Shown here piece by piece: positions 35,124-43,888 of a stretch of 64,000 nucleotides of DNA. Source of the stretch: Leptospira semungkisensis. GTDB taxonomy: Bacteria; Spirochaetota; Leptospiria; Leptospirales; Leptospiraceae. The notes under the pieces are model-generated. The model had not been told where the DNA came from. It did not search any database and saw only the letters and a program-made list of their open reading frames with translations. Each line of letters starts with the position of its first letter. The first letter of the stretch is position 1. The stretch lies in assembly GCF_004770055.1 (NCBI RefSeq), contig NZ_RQEP01000005.1, positions 1,054,001-1,118,000 on the forward strand, given 5' to 3'. Position numbers and translations under genes: made by a program.

Positions 35124-37485
35124 TCTCAGGCAGATCCAATTCTACTGCATCTTCGCCAGACAATGCTTCTTCGCTTCCTGAAGGAGAAGTCGTGTCTGTT
35201 TGGTTGGCAGTGTTCGTGCTGGCATTAGAAGTGGGTTGGTCGCCTACGTAATAGTACTGTCCGTAGAGAGGATGCTTACAGTCCGCTTCGTTGGACAATA
35301 ATCCGCCGGTCTCTGCGCAAATATCTACTTTCACATAATCTCCGTTAAACGAAGGAATCAGACTTTCTCCGAAACCGATGGTTCTCGCAACATGAGAAAC
35401 ATATCTGAACCAGATGGAACCGCTGTTTGCAGAACCGGAGCCTGGAAAAGGAGCTCCCACATCGTTGCCCACCCAGACAGAAGTCACTAGGTTCGGATTC
35501 ACTCCTGCGAACCATACATCTCGGACTCCTTTTCTTTTTCCCCAGCGCTGTTGGGCTTCTTTAGGAGACTGGACTGTTCCGGTTTTGCCACCAAGAGGAA
35601 ATTTATCTCCTTCTTTTACGGCAACTTTTAGTGTTCCTTCTTCGGAGACAACTGCCTCTAACAAGTTAAGAGTCATTGCGCAGGCTACCGGATCCAGGAT
35701 CTGTTCTGCATCCTTAGGATCAAAAGGAGGAATCGAAAATAATTCCGATCCTTCAAAATCAGTAATTCTTAATATTTCTATGGGTTTTACTTTCTTTCCT
35801 AGATTGGCGATGGTTGCGTAGATAGTTGCGAGTTCTTTGGGAGATACCTCTCCAGAGCCTAATGCCAATGTTAAGTTGGGTTGGAATCTTCTGTTTAACT
35901 CGGAACGATCCAGATCGAGTATCTTTCCTAATGTGGAAATGAAATCACTTACTCCTATCTCGTCCATGAAACGCACTGCGACTGTATTTACCGATTGAGC
36001 GAATGCAACGCGGACCTGCATCTGGCCTCGGTAACCCTTGTACCAGTTTTTAGGAGCGTAGCCTCTGATCTGAACCGGTTCATCCACTACGATGGAAGTA
36101 GGTGTGGCAAGTCTCTTCTCGAATGCGAGAAGATATATGAGTCCTTTGATTGCGGACCCTGGTTGACGGACGGCTGAGATCGCACGGTTCAATCTGAATA
36201 TATTAGAAATTTTGTAACTACCCACCATCGCTTCCACATAGCCGTTAGAAGGATTGATGGAGATCAGGCTTCCGTTCATGTTCTCTATGATCTTGTTCTC
36301 GATGGATACCTCGTCCGTTTTTCCTGCTTTTAAGTAGGCGAGCTTTTCTTCTGTAAGTTTTTTACGAACGGATTCGATTCCTTCTCTTAGAGAACGCTCC
36401 GCTGCTTCTTGTTTGTCGTAATCCAGAGTGGTGTATACGTTCATTCCTCTGCTTTCGAGATCTACTTCGGAGAAGTTCTCGATCACGAATTGACGGATCC
36501 CGAAGTTGAAGTCGGGCGCGAGGTTCACTGTGAAGTCTTTATCGAAACCGTACTTTCCTATATCGGAGATGATGCTGATCTTATCTCCTTCTTCTTTGGT
36601 TTCTTCGACCGAATAGGCGGCTCTAAACTTACGGATATTCGAATCCACCTTCTTCTCAAAATCTCTTTCGATGGATTTAGGATTGGGATGTAGGTTTTTG
36701 TTCTGGCCCATGACGGTCATCACCATCTTTTGGCGTTTCAAAGCGATGACCGGGTTTCTCACCGCGTTATAATTGGAAGGAGCAGGAATTGTCCCGATGA
36801 GAAGGGCCGCTTCTGCAGGAGTCAATTCGTATGCAGGTTTATTAAAGTAGTATCTAGAAGCCTCTTCGACTCCTGTATTTCCTTCTCCCAAGAAGATGCG
36901 ATTCAGATACATAGCAAGTATCGTATTCTTATCGAACCTGCTTTCTAAATAGAAGGTGCAGTAAAACTCTGTGAGCTTATTGAATACGTTTCGCGCTCCC
37001 AGATCCAAGGTGAGTTTTGCTAATTGTTGGGTAAGTGTAGAGCCACCTTGCTTTCGAAAAGTGGTAAGATTCACTACGATCGCTCTCGCGAGAGCTGTGA
37101 AATTGACTCCATTGTGTTCGTAGAAATCCCTGTCTTCTGAACTGAGAAGAGCCCATATTAGATTTCCGTGATTTGCTAGATTGTCAGTGCGGATAGGTCT
37201 GAATTTTCTGCGAGAAAATTCTCCGATCAATTTTCCATTCTTGTCCAAGATTCGGATCGGTTTGATTGCGTTCGGATCGTATGCATCAGAAACCTCTCTT
37301 TGAAAGGTTTCTAAATTTCGGATCACGTCCTCTTGCTTGGTGAGCCAGACAACATAAGAACCGCCTATCAGGAATGCTGCGATGATCGCTCCCGCGACGA
37401 TCGAGTATTTTAAGAGTGATCTCCAATTCTTTTGAGTATAATGAAATAAGGAGGAGAGAATGGCCAATATGCGATCTTTATTCAT
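35098..37485 (-). CDS. bifunctional class A penicillin-binding protein (PBP1A-like)
   Basis: 795 residues. A short cytoplasmic tail and one membrane anchor (YSIVAGAIIAAFLIGGSYVVW), then a GT51 glycosyltransferase with catalytic Glu117 in SSEDRDFYEHNG and the QGGSTLTQQLAK motif, then a transpeptidase. The active-site triads are SAIK (Ser444, Lys447), SVN, and KTG in GGKTGTVQ. Ser444 is the acylated serine. It polymerises and crosslinks peptidoglycan in the periplasm. The C-terminus is Ser/Thr/Glu-rich and probably disordered. The SxxK box reads SAIK, not the commoner SxFK, but the needed residues are present. Firm on class, not on numbering within the organism. Confidence 0.93.
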   Translation of the reverse strand: MNKDRILAILSSLFHYTQKNWRSLLKYSIVAGAIIAAFLIGGSYVVWLTKQEDVIRNLETFQREVSDAYDPNAIKPIRILDKNGKLIGEFSRRKFRPIRTDNLANHGNLIWALLSSEDRDFYEHNGVNFTALARAIVVNLTTFRKQGGSTLTQQLAKLTLDLGARNVFNKLTEFYCTFYLESRFDKNTILAMYLNRIFLGEGNTGVEEASRYYFNKPAYELTPAEAALLIGTIPAPSNYNAVRNPVIALKRQKMVMTVMGQNKNLHPNPKSIERDFEKKVDSNIRKFRAAYSVEETKEEGDKISIISDIGKYGFDKDFTVNLAPDFNFGIRQFVIENFSEVDLESRGMNVYTTLDYDKQEAAERSLREGIESVRKKLTEEKLAYLKAGKTDEVSIENKIIENMNGSLISINPSNGYVEAMVGSYKISNIFRLNRAISAVRQPGSAIKGLIYLLAFEKRLATPTSIVVDEPVQIRGYAPKNWYKGYRGQMQVRVAFAQSVNTVAVRFMDEIGVSDFISTLGKILDLDRSELNRRFQPNLTLALGSGEVSPKELATIYATIANLGKKVKPIEILRITDFEGSELFSIPPFDPKDAEQILDPVACAMTLNLLEAVVSEEGTLKVAVKEGDKFPLGGKTGTVQSPKEAQQRWGKRKGVRDVWFAGVNPNLVTSVWVGNDVGAPFPGSGSANSGSIWFRYVSHVARTIGFGESLIPSFNGDYVKVDICAETGGLLSNEADCKHPLYGQYYYVGDQPTSNASTNTANQTDTTSPSGSEEALSGEDAVELDLPETRENSSEE

Positions 37486-37560
37486 GGTGTCCGTCGGTAG
37501 GTTTTCCTTTGAATCTTAGGGAATGAAAAGGATTTTTTTTGCCGATTTTTGTAGGATCTT

Positions 37561-37576
37561 TTGTGAGTTCCCACAA
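37561..37576. repeat. short palindrome in the divergent PBP / methyltransferase spacer
   Basis: TTGTG / CACAA arms around AGTTCC. Short palindromes of this type are, from memory, frequent in Leptospira intergenic regions; a genome search would be needed. The 215-base spacer holds no other clear element. Confidence 0.3.
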
Positions 37577-37700
37577 CCGTTTGAAAGGAATATCCTCGGA
37601 CATGGGATTGGCGGACAAGAAGGAGATTCGATTATTGTAGACAGTTTTTTGGATCTATGTCCAATACTGTTTCGATAGAGAGGGATCTCTAAAGAAAAAT

Positions 37701-38630
37701 ATGGAAGATCGTCCCTTAAAAAGAGAAATTTCAGATTTTTCGTTTCCGACTTCGGCTCGTCCTCCTAAGCCTTCTTTCTTCAGTCGGATGAAAACACTTT
37801 TACGTTCGAAGGAAGGGATTCCTACGGACCTATCTCATCTATACTTAAACGATGAAGGAAGCTCCTGGGCCAATCTAGGATATTGGAAGGAAGAGGTTCG
37901 TTATGGAAAGGCCTGCGAACATTTAGCAAATCATCTAGGAACTCTAGGAGAACTTGGACCCGGATCCAGGATTTTGGATCTAGGCTTCGGATGTGGAGAT
38001 CAATTTCAGGTCTGGGAGAAAGAGTTCGGTGTCTCCATTCAGAATATTTATGGGATCAATGTTTCCAAGTCCCAATACGAATATACAAGATCCCGATATA
38101 AAAACTCGGAGTCTTCTCCCAATCTGATCTTAGGAAGTGTGAAGGCTCTCTCCAAATTCCCGGAGAATTATTTCGATTCCGTTCTTGGACTGGACAGTTT
38201 GTATTTCATTCCCAATCGAAAGTCTTGGAGTGAAGAAGTGTATCGTATTCTGAAGCCGGGAGGAGTGTTTGCCTCGGCGGAGATCTTACTTGCAGATAGA
38301 AAGAATACTTTCTTTGAGATCTTAAAGCGTTCCTTGATCATTCGATTGGCTTCTATTTCGGGAGATTTGAGTAACGCAGAGGGAATTCTTTCCTTATACT
38401 CAAGCAAGGGATTTCGTTTGGAGACAATAGAGAGGATAGATCCTTTTGTTTTTTCAGGATTTTCTAATTTTCTTTTTTCTCATATAAAAGACCCTTCTTC
38501 TAGAATTCCTCAGAGTTTAAAGGGTCGCTACGAGATGTTGGCGGAATACCTCGCTTCAGAAACGATCAAAAAACATTTTGAATATTGGATGTATAAGGTC
38601 CGTAAGCCGGAATCTGATCCTTTGGCATAA
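37701..38630 (+). CDS. SAM-dependent methyltransferase
   Basis: 309 residues, soluble. SAM motif I is ILDLGFGCGDQF near residue 93, with the usual acidic residues at later strands: GINVSKSQYEYTRS, then FDSVLGLDSLYF and the LKPGGVF post-motif. An N-terminal segment LYLNDEGSSWANLGYW resembles the cap of lipid- and natural-product methyltransferases. It converges on an FAD oxidoreductase with only four bases between stops. In several bacteria a COG2907-type oxidoreductase is paired with cyclopropane-fatty-acid-like methyltransferases, so a role in lipid modification is possible. The substrate is unknown. Confidence 0.8.
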   Translation: MEDRPLKREISDFSFPTSARPPKPSFFSRMKTLLRSKEGIPTDLSHLYLNDEGSSWANLGYWKEEVRYGKACEHLANHLGTLGELGPGSRILDLGFGCGDQFQVWEKEFGVSIQNIYGINVSKSQYEYTRSRYKNSESSPNLILGSVKALSKFPENYFDSVLGLDSLYFIPNRKSWSEEVYRILKPGGVFASAEILLADRKNTFFEILKRSLIIRLASISGDLSNAEGILSLYSSKGFRLETIERIDPFVFSGFSNFLFSHIKDPSSRIPQSLKGRYEMLAEYLASETIKKHFEYWMYKVRKPESDPLA

Positions 38631-38634
38631 AGGA

Positions 38635-39879
38635 TTAACGAGACCTGTCCACCCAACTCTTCACATCTAAAGAAGTAGAAACTCCTGCTTCTAAAAGAGG
38701 GATCCCGTATCTTGCATAAGAACCACAGAGCCAAACCTTCTTGCCTGGAATGTCTTGTAGATTTTTCAGATCAGAAAGAGTCTTTCTGCAATCTAGATCG
38801 ATTACAGGTCTTTCAAATCTGGATCTACTGATCACATTTTCAGGTTCTGTTAACGGATTCCAAGTTTGAAAGACGGCGCTTCCATTCATCGAAGGGAGTA
38901 CCTTATTCAAGAAGATAGTAGCAGTTGCACTGGACTTATCTTCAGAAAGAGAGAAGCACATGGGAGCCCAATGTCTTTTTCTCTTAGGCATGAATTTCTG
39001 ATCGGAGTGAGTGACAACTTCGGAAGCCTCGTATTTGAGACGAGAGAGTAATTCCTTCTCCTTGGAGTATTCGTCCGGAAGAATAGGGATCGCTTGGTTT
39101 GCAGGGGCCGCAACCACTACACGGTCGAATAATTCGTCTCCTTTATCAAAAACCAATTTTACTTTATCTTTTTCTAAAACGATTTTTTTAGGACCGGTAT
39201 TTAAACGAACTGAGCTTGCCCTTGTAGAAAGTCGTTCCGTAACATCTCTTGTGCCTTTGAGAGGAGTTAAGAACCTTAAGAATTTCAGTCCTTGAGAATG
39301 ATATCCGATCACAGCTTCCGCAGGATAATTCTTAGCGCTTTCGGAAGTGCAAGTGTTGATGGTGGAGAACATAGGAATCAGATATAGATCTTCGAACTCC
39401 TGGGAATAACCGAACCTTCTTAAAAATTCGGAGATAGTAAGCTGCTCATTTCCCAGACTCAAAAATTCTTTTTCAGATTCGTCATAGAATCGGATCGCAT
39501 CCGAAAAGATCCTTCTGGATTTACGATTCGTAAAGCATGCTAAGTAAGGAAGAGGCACAAATTCATTTCCGATTCCCAAAGTGGAGAATCCGAAATATGT
39601 GGTGCCATCATTGTAATTCAGAGAAAAAGAATAATCTACCGGACGGACTTCTATGCCGGCTTCTCCATAAAGATCCAATAAGCAGGGATAATAATTTCTT
39701 TTGAAGGCTCTGAATGGAACATCCACTCGGATATGATTTCCATTGGATCTAAGATCCGTTCCATGAGCATCCATTCCAACTAAAGCATGCTTCTCTATAA
39801 GAGTGACTTCATGCTCTTTGCCGAGATACCAGCAAGCACTAAGGCCAGCGATCCCGCTTCCGATCACAGCGATTTTCAT
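38635..39879 (-). CDS. FAD-dependent oxidoreductase, amine oxidase-like (COG2907 type)
   Basis: 414 residues with an N-terminal Rossmann dinucleotide motif GSGIAGLSACWYL and the downstream acid in VTLIEKH. The segment RVDVPFRAFKRNYYPCLLDLYGEAG resembles the predicted NAD/FAD-binding proteins of COG2907, which occur next to cyclopropane-fatty-acid synthase and DUF1365 genes. Near the C-terminus, KVWLCGSYARYGIPLLEAGVSTSL is the typical closing FAD-binding motif. Soluble, no signal peptide. The DUF1365 partner is not seen. Family call fairly firm; a link to fatty-acid modification is inferred. Confidence 0.8.
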   Translation of the reverse strand: MKIAVIGSGIAGLSACWYLGKEHEVTLIEKHALVGMDAHGTDLRSNGNHIRVDVPFRAFKRNYYPCLLDLYGEAGIEVRPVDYSFSLNYNDGTTYFGFSTLGIGNEFVPLPYLACFTNRKSRRIFSDAIRFYDESEKEFLSLGNEQLTISEFLRRFGYSQEFEDLYLIPMFSTINTCTSESAKNYPAEAVIGYHSQGLKFLRFLTPLKGTRDVTERLSTRASSVRLNTGPKKIVLEKDKVKLVFDKGDELFDRVVVAAPANQAIPILPDEYSKEKELLSRLKYEASEVVTHSDQKFMPKRKRHWAPMCFSLSEDKSSATATIFLNKVLPSMNGSAVFQTWNPLTEPENVISRSRFERPVIDLDCRKTLSDLKNLQDIPGKKVWLCGSYARYGIPLLEAGVSTSLDVKSWVDRSR

Positions 39880-39967
39880 TCGAGATTAGAATGGTTTTTC
39901 AAACGAAAAGTTCAAGGTAAAAGCGTTCTTTCTGGAGGGAAGACTACAAAAAACGAACTGAACAACA

Positions 39968-41803
39968 TTAGTCAGTAATTTGTAAAACTACTCTTCTGTT
40001 CTTTTGTCTTTCTTCCGGAGTATCGTTAGAAGAGATGGGTTGGGAGTCTCCGTAACCTATCACTTTCACTCGGTCTTCGGCAATATTATGTTTAGACATG
40101 AGGTATTCGGCGACTACTCTTGCTCTGCTCTCGGAAAGTTCCTGGTTGTCCTTCTTCTTGCCCACATTGTCCGTATGGCCCTCGATCAGGATCTTGAGTT
40201 TGGGATTCGATCTTAATACTCCGGCTAAACGATCCAACTCCGGCTCGGAATCCTTGGAGATCTCAATCTTCTTCGTATCAAAAAAGATATTATTCAAAAG
40301 AATCTGTCTACCTACCGCAAGAACAGGAAGACGAAACTCTACTTCCATCTTTAGATCTTCTTCTTTGGTTTCGGTCAGATCCACATTTTTAGAAACTGGA
40401 AGATGGCCTTCTTTCTGGGCATAGAAGCCGTATTTTTCTCCATAAGGAAGAACAAGACTAAAGGATCCAGTCTTAGAATCGCTTTTTGCGCTTCCTCTCT
40501 TTTCTAAACGTGTTAAGGATTCGTAATGTATTTCTGCGTCCAAGGGTTTGCCTTCTTCGTCCAAGACCTTGCCGCTTAAGAATACGACAGGATTCGGACG
40601 GAATGCTTTGGGAAGATAAGCCATATACAACTGGCCTTCCTTACTTACGAATGCCCAATGACTATTTACCGGAATGGAGAAGAAGTTCACTCCCTTCAGA
40701 TTGGCAGAAACTTCGACAGGCTTTGTCCATTGGTCCCAGCCTTCGCCGATTCTTTTGGTAACGTAAACCGAAAGACCTTTATGGCCGTCGCTGCAGAAAT
40801 ATAAAGTGCGATCATCTCCTGCGAGAAACGGAGCTTTTTCTTCTTCTTCCGTGTTGATCATGTCGCCCAAATTAGTTCCCACAGGAAAGGAACCGTCGTC
40901 CTTTTGGATGCTCACATATAGATCTAGTTTGCCCATGGAATCTGGTTGCTGCACGGAATAAATAAGGATTCTTCCGGAAGAAGAAAGAGTGGAGCCGCCG
41001 AAAATAGAAGCGCCCTTTTTGCGATAGAGATTATTGAAATTCGGAAAATTGATGATAGAAGGATTGGACCAGAAACCGTTCTCTTTGTAGCTTCTGTACA
41101 AAGGGACTCGATTCTGTATTATGCTTTTCTTTTTTAGAAATTCATGTTTCAGATCTTCGACTTTAGAAAGGAATTCGCGGTCATCTCGAACGGTTCTTGC
41201 GAGTTCTCTTTCCTTCTCGCTATATTCCTCGTCGATCGCCTTGATCAATTCCTGGTCTCCAAAGGAACCGAAGACGACCAATTCATTATTGCTCGGCAAA
41301 ACAGAGATCACTGCAGAGTGAAGATCGTTATTGAGAGGAGGCGACATTTCTCTTCCGTCCTTCCAGAACCCTTTCTCATCCTTTTCTGCAGACCAAATTC
41401 TTTGTACTCCGTAGGAGCCCTTCTTTGCGTTCACAGTCCAAAAGAGAGATTTGCCATCAGGAGTAACAGTGGGATTGAAGGCGAACTGGCTTCGATTCAC
41501 ATAGCTTGGGATCTTTTTCAAGCTCCAATCAGTGAGACCCTTGCTCTCCGAAAAAGGAAAGATATCATAACGTATCGGTTCGCAGTTTGCACCTTTCATC
41601 TCACAAAGAATACGAAGAGTTTGGTTATGAAGTTTGGAGAGTTCGGGACTGAGATCGTTGGATAAGATTTGGACGAATTCTTCTCCCACATGGATCATTC
41701 GTCCGAATTGCATGAGTTTGCCTTCGACGACTCTTTCTTCGCCCATGAGAGAGGAAGAAGAAAGAGATACGAATAGAAGAAGGAATGAGAAGCGAAGGCG
41801 CAT
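39968..41803 (-). CDS. OmpA-family protein with PD40-type beta-propeller
   Basis: 611 residues with a signal peptide (FSFLLLFVSLSSSSLMG). The middle ~100-400 has WD40/PD40-like blades, for example TVTPDGKSLFWTVNAKKG and GSTLSSSGRILIYS and DDRTLYFCSDGHKGLSVY. A carboxypeptidase-like beta domain follows (VFLSGKVLDEEGKPLDA, ~430). The last ~120 residues are an OmpA/MotB peptidoglycan-binding domain: ILLNNIFFDTKKIEI, then LIEGHTDNVGKKKDNQELSESRA (quoted in part) and the closing QKNRRVVLQI. It should tie peptidoglycan to an envelope assembly from the periplasmic side. Similar propeller-OmpA fusions are common in spirochaetes. Confidence 0.9.
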   Translation of the reverse strand: MRLRFSFLLLFVSLSSSSLMGEERVVEGKLMQFGRMIHVGEEFVQILSNDLSPELSKLHNQTLRILCEMKGANCEPIRYDIFPFSESKGLTDWSLKKIPSYVNRSQFAFNPTVTPDGKSLFWTVNAKKGSYGVQRIWSAEKDEKGFWKDGREMSPPLNNDLHSAVISVLPSNNELVVFGSFGDQELIKAIDEEYSEKERELARTVRDDREFLSKVEDLKHEFLKKKSIIQNRVPLYRSYKENGFWSNPSIINFPNFNNLYRKKGASIFGGSTLSSSGRILIYSVQQPDSMGKLDLYVSIQKDDGSFPVGTNLGDMINTEEEEKAPFLAGDDRTLYFCSDGHKGLSVYVTKRIGEGWDQWTKPVEVSANLKGVNFFSIPVNSHWAFVSKEGQLYMAYLPKAFRPNPVVFLSGKVLDEEGKPLDAEIHYESLTRLEKRGSAKSDSKTGSFSLVLPYGEKYGFYAQKEGHLPVSKNVDLTETKEEDLKMEVEFRLPVLAVGRQILLNNIFFDTKKIEISKDSEPELDRLAGVLRSNPKLKILIEGHTDNVGKKKDNQELSESRARVVAEYLMSKHNIAEDRVKVIGYGDSQPISSNDTPEERQKNRRVVLQITD

Positions 41804-41863
41804 AGAGTATCTTCGGAGGATTTTACTCCAAGCCGAAGATTGGAAAAGAAAAATTTCCGGAAA

Positions 41864-42229
41864 TCAATACGTAAACGTATACGCCCAATAGATCAGAACA
41901 AGCTGTACAGGTAGACGAAGGATCAATGCCCAAGTAGGAGGATCCTTGCGAGTTCTGGATTGGAAATGATAGATATTCGCAGGAAAGACTGCGACGAGAA
42001 GAAGAACCACTCCCCAAGCAGCCAACACTTTTGTCTGAGGGAAGAAGAGCCCAAGACCCAATGCGATCTCCGCGATGCCGCTCACTTGTACCATAAATTT
42101 ATGATACGGGACCCAAGGAGGCATGATCCTCATATAGAATTTAGGGATCACGAAGTGAAGAATGCCGGCGATCGTATAGATGGTCGCCATGATCCAAAGA
42201 CTGATAGATTTAGCGTCGATGCTTTCCAT
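41864..42229 (-). CDS. DoxX-like small membrane protein
   Basis: 121 residues with four membrane helices, matching the DoxX/MauE-like pattern: IMATIYTIAGILHFVIPKFY, MVQVSGIAEIALGLGLFFP, LAAWGVVLLLVAVFPANIYH and LILRLPVQLVLIYWAYTF. The HF / NIYH positions and RLPVQ..LI end are typical of this family. Biochemical role in bacteria is unclear; members are linked to redox and sulfur metabolism. The start ATG lies at the centre of a perfect 16-bp palindrome and has no RBS, so leaderless or structure-gated translation is possible. No operon partner is evident. Confidence 0.82.
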   Translation of the reverse strand: MESIDAKSISLWIMATIYTIAGILHFVIPKFYMRIMPPWVPYHKFMVQVSGIAEIALGLGLFFPQTKVLAAWGVVLLLVAVFPANIYHFQSRTRKDPPTWALILRLPVQLVLIYWAYTFTY

Positions 42230-42236
42230 GGAAAGC
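42221..42236. promoter_or_regulatory. 16-bp palindrome over the DoxX-like start codon
   Basis: GCTTTCCATGGAAAGC is a perfect palindrome whose central CATG includes the minus-strand ATG of the DoxX-like gene. As RNA it folds GCUUUC/GAAAGC with the AUG in the loop; as DNA it could be an operator. No Shine-Dalgarno is visible. Confidence 0.4.
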
Positions 42237-42615
42237 CATGATAAGACGACTAGGGGGAAGAGGTCTGCCTTTTTTCTCTGTTTTTATTACGAAACCGTTT
42301 CTGTCTGGAGTGGGAAGATTTGTTAGCGATCTTAAGAGAGATAAGATATTTCTCGCGAGTAGGGAAGGGATGATTTCTCTCTCGCTGGTCGGTGCGGTTA
42401 CCGGGAAATTTCAGCATAGGCCTGTGACTCCTTGCCGTAGAATTTGCCAGTCATTATAGGAAGTCCGAAGAAAGTACAAGCGAAAAAAAATGAGGGGAAA
42501 AATTTTTGATAAGATTTTGGCCGCCTCCCGCTACGCGGGACCGAGCTGCTTCGGGTTCGCTAGCGCTCATCCCTTCGGGACGCTTCGCGCCCTGCGCATC
42601 TCTGGCGGGGGAGAT
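42237..42615. other. gene-free spacer between DoxX-like gene and small lipoproteins
   Basis: About 380 bases. Short open frames here lack an RBS or any family signature. The left part is ordinary; the right part is the GC-rich island at 42519-42611. No tRNA, promoter or terminator that I can support. Confidence 0.4.
42519..42611. repeat. GC-rich multi-hairpin intergenic element
   Basis: A ~93-base island markedly richer in G+C than its AT-rich surroundings. It contains CCCGC-tac-GCGGG (42527-42539), TCCC-ttc-GGGA (42570-42580) and other GC palindromes such as GCTAGC. It begins GGCCGCCTCCC and ends GGCGGGGGAG, loosely inverted ends. This looks like a short dispersed palindromic repeat, but copy number in the genome cannot be seen here. 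Confidence 0.45.
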
Positions 42616-43077
42616 CTATAGATATTCTTTCTTTTTCTTATATCGACTATTAGAACCACCCATATTCTCATCGATAACTTCACCGTCAGGCTTCAACTCA
42701 CAGGCTGGACTAATTAAGTAAGTAGAGAATGAATCAGTATCTAATTGAACTCCAAGCAGAGCTATTTGGACCTCGCAGGCATGCACATCACCCTTCTTGT
42801 AATAGCGGGAACTATCGATATTAATAACGGCACCATCTATTGCAGATACCAACAGGATATCCAATAGGGTCATAAATGTTAGATCAGATCCGGTATACCC
42901 TTGCGCCTCAAATGCAGCACGTGCAGTAAGATAGTCTCCTGATTTTGCGGCATTTATAATTCTTCTTTTTGCTTCATCTCCCTTGTAAGTATTCGTAAGC
43001 CCAGTGGCATCTACAACGAGGCAATTTGTCAGCATATTCGCGAATAGCAAGATTGCTATAACGGAAATTCTTTTCAT
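42616..43077 (-). CDS. small lipoprotein, tandem copy 1
   Basis: 153 residues with a signal sequence and lipobox MLTNCL, consistent with the permissive spirochaetal lipobox. The mature part is closely similar to the next gene: VDATGLTNTYKGDEAKRRII, then YLTARAAFEAQGYTGSDL, and MTLLDILLVSAIDGAV, then a conserved Pro-x-C-x-L near the end. The tail is Lys-rich. Family function unknown; such small lipoproteins occur in multiple copies in leptospires. Mature cysteines in the second half (HACEV, SPACEL) could pair. Its stop lies next to the GC-rich island. Confidence 0.75.
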   Translation of the reverse strand: MKRISVIAILLFANMLTNCLVVDATGLTNTYKGDEAKRRIINAAKSGDYLTARAAFEAQGYTGSDLTFMTLLDILLVSAIDGAVINIDSSRYYKKGDVHACEVQIALLGVQLDTDSFSTYLISPACELKPDGEVIDENMGGSNSRYKKKKEYL

Positions 43078-43246
43078 TTACTTCTCCTAACTTGCTAGGG
43101 TAGTAAAGAATCACATTATTTTTCAAACAAATATTGAAATCGAATTAAGATTTTATAATATCCCATTTTGGTTAAACATTGTGATTGCGAGTTTGTTTAG
43201 TTTTGAAATCAAATTCGAATCCCTTTCTCTCGCTCTATTTGTGGGT

Positions 43247-43702
43247 CTACTTTTTCTTTCGATAAGCGCTATTAGAGTTACTTCCAATATTCTCATCAAT
43301 GATTTCACCATCTGGATGAAGATGGCACATCGGACTCATTGCATACGTTGAAAAGGAGTCATAATCTAAATGAACACCAACGGTGGCAACCCATGCGGCG
43401 CAAGTATCGATATCCAATTTTTTATAATATTTAGAAGAGTCAATTTTCATGACGGTATTGTCAATAGCTGAAGCTAATACAATATCTAATAACGTCATCG
43501 TCTCAAGATCGGAGCCTGTGTACCCTTGAGCGGCAAAAGCGGCATGGGCGGTCTGATAATCGCCGACTTTCGCGGCTGCGATAATTTTCTTTTTCGCTTC
43601 ATCACCGCTATATGTGTTTGTAAGTCCAACGGCATCGATTAATAAACAATTGGTCATTAAGGTTATTAAAAATATGATTATTGCAGTTGATTTTCTTTTC
43701 AT
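43247..43702 (-). CDS. small lipoprotein, tandem copy 2
   Basis: 151 residues, a clear paralogue of the downstream gene (SGDEAKKKIIAAAK, AQGYTGSDLETMTLLDIVLASAID). Signal and lipobox MTNCL. The second-half cysteines (DTCAA, SPMCHL) are at the same places as in copy 1. An ATG preceded by AAGAAATG-type sequence has a weak RBS (GAGGAAAG lies just upstream). A TTGGTT / TAGAAT promoter candidate is ~100 bases upstream. The 169 bases between the two copies are AT-rich and without clear signals. A tandem duplication with divergence is the simplest reading. Confidence 0.75.
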   Translation of the reverse strand: MKRKSTAIIIFLITLMTNCLLIDAVGLTNTYSGDEAKKKIIAAAKVGDYQTAHAAFAAQGYTGSDLETMTLLDIVLASAIDNTVMKIDSSKYYKKLDIDTCAAWVATVGVHLDYDSFSTYAMSPMCHLHPDGEIIDENIGSNSNSAYRKKK

Positions 43703-43805
43703 TTCTTTCCTCGATTATGCAAGGCGATATCGCTCTCGCTAATACTTACAAATCTGGTCCGGCTTTTCTGATCGATCGTTTTTCTCAATGGATTGCTTGA
43801 GTTGA

Positions 43806-43835
43806 ATTCTATTTTTTAGTAAGTTTGCAAACCAA
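43806..43835 (-). promoter_or_regulatory. putative promoter of small lipoprotein copy 2
   Basis: Minus-strand TTGGTT (43830-43835) and TAGAAT (43806-43811, 5/6 match) with an 18-base spacer, about 100 bases before the start codon. It lies in an AT-rich region where chance matches are common, so support is modest. Confidence 0.25.
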
Positions 43836-43888
43836 AATCATTTTTTTCAATTTACTCATTGGTCATGAGTGACAGGCTCCGTTAAGTT

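Noticed and set aside
41144..41665. 173-codon plus-strand open frame inside the OmpA-family gene
   Set aside because: No RBS, no domain, and lies fully within a clear PD40/OmpA coding frame.
42238..42721. Short plus-strand open frames in the spacer and GC-rich island
   Set aside because: No RBS, no family resemblance, and they cross palindromic DNA; not supported as genes.
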